Notes under the pieces: model-generated
What the model was told of the DNA's origin: nothing
The model's input: the letters and a program-made list of their open reading frames with translations, nothing else
Database searches by the model: none
Assembly (NCBI RefSeq): GCF_004795835.1
Contig: NZ_CP039249.1
Span: forward strand, 4,219,957-4,283,956
DNA from: Sphingomonas sp. PAMC26645
Lineage (GTDB): Bacteria > Pseudomonadota > Alphaproteobacteria > Sphingomonadales > Sphingomonadaceae
Direction: 5' to 3'
Length of the DNA stretch: 64,000 nucleotides
Shown here: one piece after another, positions 26,097 to 33,472 of the stretch
Layout: the number at the start of each line of letters is the position of its first letter
Numbering within the stretch: position 1 is the stretch's first letter
Position numbers and translations under genes: made by a program

Positions 26097-28643
26097 ATGA
26101 CGACTCGTCCGTTGATCATCCGGACCCGCGACTGGATCGCGCATCGCCGCGGCACGCTAATCGCGCTGGCGGTACTCATCGTCGCGGTGCTTGGCTTTGC
26201 TGCGATCCACAAGCTGACCGCCGAAATCCGCCTGTCCGAAGTGCGCGCCGCGTTTTCCGCGCTCGGCTGGTCGCAGCTCTCGGTAGCGATCGGGCTGACC
26301 GTCGTCAGCTATATCGCGCTGACCTTCTACGATTCGATCGCGCTGAAAGTGATCGGCCATCCGCTGCCGTGGCGCACCGCCGCGGTGGCGTCGTTCACCA
26401 GCTATACGATCAGCCACAATCTCGGCCTCGCCATGCTGACCGGCGGGTCGGCGCGATACCGCGTATATAGCCGCGCCGGGCTAGACGAAGCCGCCGTGGC
26501 GCGCGTCGTGCTGATAGCCGGCGTGACGTTCTGGGCGGGGGTCATCACGGTCGCGTGCCTGTCGATGGCGATCCATCCGGGGACGCTTCCAATCGTGAAG
26601 TGGACGATGCCGCCTCTGCTGGAGCGCAGCGTCGGCATCGTCATCCCGCTCGTCATGCTGGGGGTCGTGCTGCGTCACCGACAGGGTGGATCGATCGGGC
26701 TGCTCGGCTGGAGGCTGCCCCTGCCGAACTGGCGGCAGGCGCTCGCGCTCCTGCTGGTCTCGACGGTCGACCTCGCAGCGGCGAGCGCAGCCTTGTTCGT
26801 GCTGCTGCCGAACGCTTCGCCCGAACTCTATCCGGTGCTGTTCCTGGGCTACGCGGTGGCGATCGTCGTCGCGTTGATCAGCCATGTGCCGGGCGGGCTC
26901 GGCGTGTTCGAGGCGGTGATCATCGCGACGATGCCGCAGGACAATGCGACGGTCCTCGCTGCTTTGCTTGCCTACCGCATCATCTATTACGTCGCACCGC
27001 TGATCCTCGCTGCTGTACTGATGGCGTTCCACGAGGGGCGTCAGTGGCGTGGGCGAGGCACCGATCCGCTGGCGATCGCGCTGCCGCTGGCGCCCTTGCT
27101 GCTGGGCGTGCTGGTGTTCCTAAGCGGTGCGATGCTGCTCGTCTCGGGCGCGCTGCCCGCGGCCCCTGGTCGCATGGACACTTTGGCGACGATCCTGCCG
27201 CTGCCGATCAGCGAGATGGCCCACGTCGCGGCGAGCCTCGTCGGCGTGATGCTGTTGCTGGTCGCACTCGGGCTGTACCGGCGGCTCGACGGCGCGTTCT
27301 GGGCGGCGCGGACGTTGCTCGTCGCAGGCGCGCTGCTGTCGATCGCCAAGGGCCTCGACTACGAGGAGGCGACGATCCTGCTGCTCACCGCCGCCGCGCT
27401 GCAATGGACGCGCGCGGCGTTCTACCGGCGGACGCGGCTGACCGCGGAGCCGCTATCCCCCGAATGGCTGGTCGGCGTCGGTGCCGCGATCGGCCTGTCG
27501 GTGCTGATCGGCTTCTTCGCCTACCGCCGCGTCGGCTATTCGAGCGACCTGTGGTGGCAATTCGAGACCAACGCCAACGCCTCGCGCTTCCTGCGCACCA
27601 GCCTAGCGGTCGGGCTATTGCTGATCGGTGCGGCGATCTGGCGACTGTTCGCCGCGGCACCGGTGCCGATGGTCCACGACATGCTGCCCGACGATGTCGC
27701 GACCGCCGCGCTCGCGCATGCCGACCGCACCGACGCGATGCTCGCCTTCACCGGCGACAAGCGCTTCCTGGTCTCGGACAGCGGCGACGCGTTCCTGATG
27801 TACCAGGTGAAGGGCGCGAGCTGGATCGTGCTGGGCGATCCGGTCGGGCCAAGCGAGGCATGGTCGGAGCTGTTATGGGCCATCCGCGCCCGCGCCGACG
27901 CAGCTCAGGGCCGGCTGCTGCTGTACCAGATCGGCCTGCGCATCGTGCCGATCGCGATCGAGATGGGCCTCAAGCTGGTCAAATACGGCGAAGAGGCGAC
28001 CGTCGAGCTCGACGGCTTCACGCTGGAAACACCCGAGATGCGCAGCGTGCGGAAGGCCAGCCGTGTCGCCGAACGCGCAGGCGCGGAGTTCGCGGTCGTG
28101 CCGGCCGCCGAAATGCCCGCGATCATCCCAGAACTGCAAGCGATCTCCGACTGGTGGCTCGCCGACAAGGATCATGCCGAGAAGAGTTTCAGCGTCGGTC
28201 GGTTCGAGCCGGGATACATGGCGAAGTTCGACTGCGCGGTGGTGCGGATCGAGGGCAGGATCGTCGCCTTCGCCAACGTCTGGGGCACGCCGAACAGGCA
28301 GGAGCTGTCGGTCGACCTGATGCGCCACGCCGAGGACATGCCGCAGGGTGGCATGGACTTCCTGTTCACGCGGCTGATGCTATGGGGGCACGAGCATGGC
28401 TATCGCAATTTCTCGCTGGGGATGGCGCCGCTGTCGGGGATCGAGGCGCGGCGGCTGTCGCCGACCTGGTCGAAGGTGGCAGCGTTTCTGTTCCGCCACG
28501 GCGAGCGCTTCTACGGGTTCGCCGGCCTGCGCGCGTACAAGGAGAAGTTTCGCCCGAACTGGACGCCGCGCTATATCGCATCGCCGGGCGGCACATCCTT
28601 GCTGCGCGGGCTGATCGATTTGCGGGCTTTGGTGAGCCGGTAA
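26097..28643 (+). CDS. mprF: Phosphatidylglycerol aminoacyltransferase / flippase, MprF (LpiA-like)
   Basis: 848 residues, the normal bifunctional length. About 13-14 membrane helices fill residues 20-520 (flippase part, including FTSYTISHNLGLAMLTGGSARYR and SHVPGGLGVFEAV), followed by the cytosolic DUF2156 GNAT-like synthase domain (about 545-848) with LGDPVGP, YQIGLRIVPIAIEMG and SLGMAPLSG. MprF moves an amino acid (Lys or Ala) from aminoacyl-tRNA onto phosphatidylglycerol and flips the product, lowering membrane charge and raising resistance to cationic peptides and acid. The amino acid specificity is not readable here. Confidence 0.93.
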   Translation: MTTRPLIIRTRDWIAHRRGTLIALAVLIVAVLGFAAIHKLTAEIRLSEVRAAFSALGWSQLSVAIGLTVVSYIALTFYDSIALKVIGHPLPWRTAAVASFTSYTISHNLGLAMLTGGSARYRVYSRAGLDEAAVARVVLIAGVTFWAGVITVACLSMAIHPGTLPIVKWTMPPLLERSVGIVIPLVMLGVVLRHRQGGSIGLLGWRLPLPNWRQALALLLVSTVDLAAASAALFVLLPNASPELYPVLFLGYAVAIVVALISHVPGGLGVFEAVIIATMPQDNATVLAALLAYRIIYYVAPLILAAVLMAFHEGRQWRGRGTDPLAIALPLAPLLLGVLVFLSGAMLLVSGALPAAPGRMDTLATILPLPISEMAHVAASLVGVMLLLVALGLYRRLDGAFWAARTLLVAGALLSIAKGLDYEEATILLLTAAALQWTRAAFYRRTRLTAEPLSPEWLVGVGAAIGLSVLIGFFAYRRVGYSSDLWWQFETNANASRFLRTSLAVGLLLIGAAIWRLFAAAPVPMVHDMLPDDVATAALAHADRTDAMLAFTGDKRFLVSDSGDAFLMYQVKGASWIVLGDPVGPSEAWSELLWAIRARADAAQGRLLLYQIGLRIVPIAIEMGLKLVKYGEEATVELDGFTLETPEMRSVRKASRVAERAGAEFAVVPAAEMPAIIPELQAISDWWLADKDHAEKSFSVGRFEPGYMAKFDCAVVRIEGRIVAFANVWGTPNRQELSVDLMRHAEDMPQGGMDFLFTRLMLWGHEHGYRNFSLGMAPLSGIEARRLSPTWSKVAAFLFRHGERFYGFAGLRAYKEKFRPNWTPRYIASPGGTSLLRGLIDLRALVSR

Positions 28644-28662
28644 GGCTTGCTAGGGCCGCTCC

Positions 28663-29322
28663 ATGAGCTTCCTCCTGGCAATCGAAGGCGCCGACGGCGC
28701 GGGCAAGGCTACCGCCTCGGCACTGGTGGTCGAGCAGTTGCGCGTCGCGGGCCGCACCGCCGACGTCGTATCGTTCCCGCGCTATACCGAGACGGTCGGC
28801 GGCTGGGCACTCGGCGCGATGCTGGCCGGCACCTTGCCGCGCGGCACGTCGCCCAAGGCAGCGGCGGTGCTATATGCGCTCGACCGTATGGAGTCGCGCG
28901 ATCATCTGCTGGCGACGATGGCGGCGAACGATGTGGTGGTGTTCGACCGCTATATTGCCTCGAACATGGCGTATCAGGCGGCGCAGGTGCCGGCGGACGA
29001 AGCGGACGCAATGATGGTGTGGATCGCCGATTTGGAGACGGGCTCGTTCGCGCTCCCGAAGCCCGACCTGTCGGTGTATCTCGACACGCCGGCCGACATC
29101 GCGCGCGGGCTGATCCTGAAGAAGCGGAAGCGGTCCTACACCGACGATGCGTTTGACGCGTACGAGGCGGATACCGGACTGCAGGACCGGGTTCGGACGA
29201 ACTACGCGGCGATGGCCGAGGCTGGGCTGTTAGGCCGCTGGGCGACGGTGTCGACGGTCGCTGACGGCGCGTCGCGCTTGCCCGCCGAGATCGCCGCGGA
29301 GATCGTCGCTCTCCTTTCCTAA
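28663..29322 (+). CDS. dTMP kinase-like protein (thymidylate kinase family)
   Basis: 219 residues of the thymidylate kinase fold: P-loop EGADGAGKAT (8-17), DRY motif (FDRYIASNMAYQ) and a lid region with KKRKRSYTDD. The residue after the P-loop Lys is Ala16 where most dTMP kinases have Ser/Thr; adenylate kinases have Gly there, so this need not abolish activity. It phosphorylates dTMP to dTDP if functional. It starts 19 nt after mprF. Because of the variant P-loop it could be a second, specialised nucleotide kinase; a canonical tmk elsewhere in the genome cannot be checked here. Confidence 0.8.
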   Translation: MSFLLAIEGADGAGKATASALVVEQLRVAGRTADVVSFPRYTETVGGWALGAMLAGTLPRGTSPKAAAVLYALDRMESRDHLLATMAANDVVVFDRYIASNMAYQAAQVPADEADAMMVWIADLETGSFALPKPDLSVYLDTPADIARGLILKKRKRSYTDDAFDAYEADTGLQDRVRTNYAAMAEAGLLGRWATVSTVADGASRLPAEIAAEIVALLS

Positions 29323-29335
29323 CGCCGCTGCCCTC

Positions 29336-29438
29336 CACCCCGGCGAAGGCCGGGGCCCAATTGGAAAAGTCACAGTAACGGCGTGCAATGCCCGCCAAGC
29401 GTCGTCCCCCAATTGGGCCCCGGCCTTCGCCGGGGTGG
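29336..29438. repeat. Paired palindromic repeat, family B copy 2 (REPIN-like, inverted orientation)
   Basis: Units at about 29336-29364 and 29408-29438. Its interior matches copies 1, 3 and 4 only after reverse complementing (GCCGTTACTGTGACTTTTCC), showing that the element occurs in both orientations. Confidence 0.85.
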
Positions 29439-29494
29439 TATGCGGTTGCGCGTACGTGCGCGTCCGCAAATCCCTCTATTCGTTTTCAAACTTC

Positions 29495-29521
29495 TCGTTA
29501 TGTAGCTCGACTATATAACGA
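29495..29521. promoter_or_regulatory. ModE box (molybdate-responsive operator)
   Basis: 27 nt: arms TCGTTATGTAG and CTATATAACGA around a CTCGA centre, an 11-bp inverted repeat with one mismatch pair. It closely resembles the E. coli modABC operator (CGTTAT...ATAACG half-sites). It ends 13 nt before the ATG of the TonB receptor, and modE itself is the next gene. Binding of molybdate-loaded ModE here would block transcription. Confidence 0.88.
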
Positions 29522-29534
29522 AGGGGCGACGACA

Positions 29535-31985
29535 ATGCGGGGACATGATTTCACGCGGCTGAGTGCCGTGCTGCTGGCTACAACTTGCCTACCGATGATG
29601 GCAGCCGCGCAGGCCAGCGCCGCCAATCCGGAACAGACACGCACCGAGGGCACCACAGCCCAACCGAGCGACGACCCCGACACCTCGATGGAGGTGATCG
29701 TCACTGCTCGCCGTCGCGCCGAGAACGCCCAGAAGATCCCCGGCTCGCTGTCCGTTGTCGGTGGCGCGCTACTCGACCGCTCCTACAGCGTGAACACGCA
29801 GCAGCTGGCGCAGCTCGTCCCCGCGTTGAACTACAGCTCGGCCAATCCCCGCAACACCGCGTTCACGATCCGCGGGCTCGGCAGCAGCGTCGTCGCGGTC
29901 AGTCAGGCCAATGACGGGCTCGAACCCGGCGTCGGCTATTATGTCGACCAGGTCTATCACGCCCGCCCCGCCACCGCCGCGTTCGACTTCAGCGACATCG
30001 AGCAGGTCGAAGTTCTACGCGGTCCACAGGGGACGCTGTTCGGCAAGAACTCGACCGCTGGCGCGATCAACATCACGACGCGAGCACCGACCTTCACCAC
30101 CGAAGGCGAGGCGGAGATCAGCTATGCGAGCTACAACTTTCTCCAAGTGAAGGGCGCCGTCTCGGGCCCGATCATCGGCGACACGCTCGCCGGCCGCGTG
30201 TCGGTGGTCAGCACGCGCCGCGACGGCGTGATCGACAACGTCGTCACCGGCCGCGACCAGAACACCATCGGCAACCAGGCGATCCGCGGCCAATTGCTGT
30301 TCCGCCCCTCGGCGGTGTTCCAGGTGAAGGTCAGCGCCGACTTCACCAACTTTCAGAGCAACTGCTGCACGCAGGTCTATTACAACGTCGCCACTCGCCC
30401 CGGCAGTGGCACCGACGGCCGGTTGTTCCGCACCGCCACGCGCCAGTTCGGCGGCCCGACCGGCCTCGCCGCGCAGTTCAACTACGCACCACCGAGCACA
30501 AATCCGTACGACCGCAAGACCGACATCGACGCCGCGCTCGGCGTCGATACCAACGAAGGCGGCGTCGGCGTGATCGCGGATTGGAACCTTGGGGCCGCGA
30601 CGCTCACTTCGGTCAGCGCGTGGCGCTTCTGGAACTGGGATGCCGACAACGATCGCGACTATACCGGGATCCCGATCCAGACCGAACAGCACATCCCCTC
30701 GCGCCAGGACCAGTATAGCCAGGAACTGCGCCTCGCCTCGAACGGCGACCACAAACTGAGCTACGTCGGCGGGCTGTATTTCTTCCGCCAGCGCGTCATC
30801 GGCCGCCCGATTTCGATCTACGGCCCCGCCGCCGCACGCTATCTGATCGGCACGTCGACGGGCACGGGCGCCGCCGCAACCGCCGTCCCCAGCAACCTGC
30901 TCGATGGCTACGGCACCGACGGCCGCACCGATTTCCACTCGGACAGCTATGCCGCGTTCGGCGAAGTGAACTGGAAGCCGATCGACCGCCTGACGCTGAC
31001 CGGCGGGCTTCGGTATACCTATGAGGAAAAGGAGGGGACGTACGACACCTTCACCTTCGGCGGCTTGCAGACGACGAACGCGGCGCTCAATGCGGCCAAG
31101 CTGTCGATCCTGCGCGGCCAGAACTACGCCGCCAGCGACAAGGACGGTGCGCTGACGGGGCGCGGCAACATCGCGTACCAGGCGACCGATAACGTCCTCG
31201 CCTACGCCAGCTACGCGCGCGGCGAAAAATCGGGCGGTATCAACATGTCTGGCCTTCCGCTCAATGACCAGAACCAGCCCGCGATCGGCACCGCCGTGGT
31301 GCGCCCCGAGAAGAACACCGCGTACGAGATTGGCCTGAAGACGCAGCTGTTCGACAATCGCCTGATCTTCAACGTCGACGGCTATTATACGCGCGTCACC
31401 GATTTCCAGTCGAACGTCACCGACACCCGCGCCGCCGCTGCGCTCCGCACGTACCTCGCCAACATCCCGAAAGTGACGGTGCGCGGGTTCGAGGCGGACG
31501 CGACCGCGCTCGTCACCCGCAACCTGTCGCTGCGCGGCAGCGTCGCCTATGCGGACGGCAAGTTCAATTCCTACCCGGCCGCCCCCTGCCCGATCGAACG
31601 GATCTTCAACACTGCCGCCTTCTGCGATCTCAGCGGCCAGCGCCTATCGAGCCTGCCGCGATGGTCGTACACGCTCGGCGCGGACTACAACCAGCCGATC
31701 GCCGACATCGGCAGCGGCTTCGTCCATGTCGATTCGAACACGCGCACGCGGCAGTTCGGCGATCCCTCGGGTTCGGCGTTCACGGTCATCCAGGGCTACA
31801 CGATCGTCAACGGCAGCATCGGCTTCCGCTCGAAGCAGGGCTGGGAACTCGCCGTGTTCTCACGCAACCTGCTGAACAAGGACTATATCCAGAACGTGAC
31901 GATCCAGGCGGGCAATTCCGGCCTGATCCTGGCCACGCCGAGCGACCCGCGCACGATCGGACTTACCTTCCGCATCCGCCAGTGA
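29535..31985 (+). CDS. TonB-dependent receptor, predicted molybdate/tungstate (oxyanion) importer
   Basis: 816 residues: signal peptide (LSAVLLATTCLPMMAAAQA), TonB-box-like MEVIVTARRR around residue 52, plug domain (QKIPGSLSVV, FTIRGLGSS, VEVLRGPQGTLFGKNSTAGAINI) and a 22-strand-type barrel ending RTIGLTFRIRQ. The start ATG 29535 follows AAGGGG. What it imports is inferred from regulation: a near-perfect ModE box overlaps the promoter region and modE follows after 13 nt. No modABC genes are in the window. Alternative: a receptor for a molybdenum-chelating siderophore, or one controlled by Mo for another reason. Confidence 0.88.
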   Translation: MRGHDFTRLSAVLLATTCLPMMAAAQASAANPEQTRTEGTTAQPSDDPDTSMEVIVTARRRAENAQKIPGSLSVVGGALLDRSYSVNTQQLAQLVPALNYSSANPRNTAFTIRGLGSSVVAVSQANDGLEPGVGYYVDQVYHARPATAAFDFSDIEQVEVLRGPQGTLFGKNSTAGAINITTRAPTFTTEGEAEISYASYNFLQVKGAVSGPIIGDTLAGRVSVVSTRRDGVIDNVVTGRDQNTIGNQAIRGQLLFRPSAVFQVKVSADFTNFQSNCCTQVYYNVATRPGSGTDGRLFRTATRQFGGPTGLAAQFNYAPPSTNPYDRKTDIDAALGVDTNEGGVGVIADWNLGAATLTSVSAWRFWNWDADNDRDYTGIPIQTEQHIPSRQDQYSQELRLASNGDHKLSYVGGLYFFRQRVIGRPISIYGPAAARYLIGTSTGTGAAATAVPSNLLDGYGTDGRTDFHSDSYAAFGEVNWKPIDRLTLTGGLRYTYEEKEGTYDTFTFGGLQTTNAALNAAKLSILRGQNYAASDKDGALTGRGNIAYQATDNVLAYASYARGEKSGGINMSGLPLNDQNQPAIGTAVVRPEKNTAYEIGLKTQLFDNRLIFNVDGYYTRVTDFQSNVTDTRAAAALRTYLANIPKVTVRGFEADATALVTRNLSLRGSVAYADGKFNSYPAAPCPIERIFNTAAFCDLSGQRLSSLPRWSYTLGADYNQPIADIGSGFVHVDSNTRTRQFGDPSGSAFTVIQGYTIVNGSIGFRSKQGWELAVFSRNLLNKDYIQNVTIQAGNSGLILATPSDPRTIGLTFRIRQ

Positions 31986-31998
31986 GTATGGGGGTGGG

Positions 31999-32796
31999 AT
32001 GCCCGACCCCGCCCTCCACGCCACGATCCTGCTCGCCAAGGACCAGACAGGCCGCGTCGGCGCCGACCGGATCGCGCTGCTCCGCGCGATCCGCGACGGC
32101 GGCTCGATCACCAGCGCGGCCAAGGTCGTGGGGCTGAGCTACAAGGCGGCATGGGACGCGGTGCAGGTGATGAACAATCTGTTCGACCGGCCGCTCGTGC
32201 TCCCCGCGGCGGGCGGCAAGGACGGCGGCGCGAGCCCAATCACCGAGGCGGGCGTGGCGGTGCTCGACGGTTATGCGGTCGCCGAGGCCGAGCTCGCCAG
32301 CGCGATGGCGCGGATCGAGGCTAGCGTGTCGAACGGGCTGTCGCTGAAGCCTTTGCTATGGGGAATCGGAATGAAGACGAGCGCGCGCAACGTGTTGCGC
32401 GGCACCGTGTCGCGCGTGACCCCAGGGACGATCGATGCCGAGGTTACGCTGGCGGTGGCGGATGGCGTCGAGATCGTCGCGACGATCACGCGCGGCAGCG
32501 CCGAGGATCTGGGACTGGTACCGGGCGCGACAGCGTTGGCGCTCATCAAGTCGAGCTTCGTGATCCTCGCGCGTGGTGACGAGAGCTTGCGGACGTCGGC
32601 CCGCAACACGCTGGCGGGGACGGTGATCGCCCGCGAGGACGGCGCGATCTCCAGCGAAGTGACGCTGGAACTGACGCTCGGCAAGACGCTGACCGCGACG
32701 TTGACCAAGGAGAGCGCGGAGGCGCTCGACCTGCAGATCGGCACGCGCGCGCTGGCGTTGATCAAGGCCAGCCATGTGATCCTGGCGGTCGAGTAA
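31999..32796 (+). CDS. modE: Molybdate-responsive transcriptional regulator ModE
   Basis: 265 residues, full-length ModE architecture: N-terminal winged helix (HTH about 35-55, GSITSAAKVVGLSYKAAWDAV) and two tandem Mop domains, each with the molybdate-binding SARN motif (128-131 and 200-203). Molybdate-bound dimers repress uptake genes. It is 13 nt after the TonB receptor and probably transcribed from the same ModE-boxed promoter, which implies negative autoregulation. A GGGGGTGGG ribosome-binding stretch precedes the ATG. Confidence 0.95.
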   Translation: MPDPALHATILLAKDQTGRVGADRIALLRAIRDGGSITSAAKVVGLSYKAAWDAVQVMNNLFDRPLVLPAAGGKDGGASPITEAGVAVLDGYAVAEAELASAMARIEASVSNGLSLKPLLWGIGMKTSARNVLRGTVSRVTPGTIDAEVTLAVADGVEIVATITRGSAEDLGLVPGATALALIKSSFVILARGDESLRTSARNTLAGTVIAREDGAISSEVTLELTLGKTLTATLTKESAEALDLQIGTRALALIKASHVILAVE

Positions 32797-32820
32797 GAAC
32801 GTTTACCCCACCCGATACCG

Positions 32821-32922
32821 CCCCGGCGGAGGCCGAAGCCCAATTGGGGAACGTTGATAGCGGAGTTCGGCCTTCCGTTACCGCGACCTCTCCAGTTGGA
32901 CCCCGGCCCCCGCCGGGGGGTG
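32821..32922. repeat. Paired palindromic repeat, family B copy 3 (REPIN-like)
   Basis: Units at about 32821-32849 and 32892-32922. The interior (ACGTTGATAGC ... CCGTTACCGCGACCTCTCC) aligns with copy 4 (ACGTTGCTAAC ... TCGTTACTGCGACCTTTCC). It follows modE. Confidence 0.85.
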
Positions 32923-32998
32923 CAGATCGGTTTAACGCCAATCCTAACATTTCCGTCATGATTCTTTTCCGCATTGCAGCATGAGAAAACGGCATTAC

Positions 32999-33010
32999 TT
33001 AGCACGCTAA
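32999..33010. promoter_or_regulatory. Candidate MarR operator overlapping the marR start codon
   Basis: TTAGCACGCTAA, an inverted repeat of TTAGC/GCTAA around a 2-nt centre. Its last base is the A of the MarR gene's ATG. Position and symmetry suit autorepression of the efflux operon; this is inference. Confidence 0.5.
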
Positions 33011-33462
33011 TGACTTCTCACCGCGCCTTCCTTGAGTCAGCCTACGCTCGCACTCTCCTGCCGCTCGCAAAGATGTGGCGGCGGGCTGCCGATCGGGCGC
33101 TCAGCGACATGAACGTCTCCGCGTCGATCGGGTGGACGTTGGTGCAGGTAGGGCGGCTCGGCGACGACGTCCGCCAGACCGATCTCGCCAACGAACTCGA
33201 CGTCACGCAGGCATCGCTGGTCCGCTCGATCGACCAGATGTCGGCGGCCAACCTCGTCGAGCGTCGCCGCGACCCCTCCGATGCACGCGTCAGCCGTATT
33301 CGCCTGACCGACCACGGCCGTGCCCTCGTCACCACGATCGAGGCGAAGTTCGCCAGCCTGCGCGCGGGGATGCTCGACGACGTGTCCGACGACGATCTCG
33401 CCACCGCGTTGCACGTCGCGGAGCGGCTCGGCGCACGGTTCACCGCGGATCACGCCCGATGA
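33010..33462 (+). CDS. MarR-family regulator of the efflux operon
   Basis: 150 residues with the MarR winged helix (about 55-100: RQTDLANELDVTQASLVRSIDQM, then wing RRRDPSDARVSRIRLT). It is the first gene of a run whose members overlap or lie within 10 nt and encode an aromatic-acid/multidrug efflux system; MarR proteins of this kind usually repress the adjacent pump and respond to its substrates (phenolics, organic acids). ATG 33010 is chosen over an in-frame TTG 36 nt upstream. Confidence 0.9.
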   Translation: MTSHRAFLESAYARTLLPLAKMWRRAADRALSDMNVSASIGWTLVQVGRLGDDVRQTDLANELDVTQASLVRSIDQMSAANLVERRRDPSDARVSRIRLTDHGRALVTTIEAKFASLRAGMLDDVSDDDLATALHVAERLGARFTADHAR

Positions 33463-33472
33463 GTCCGGCACG

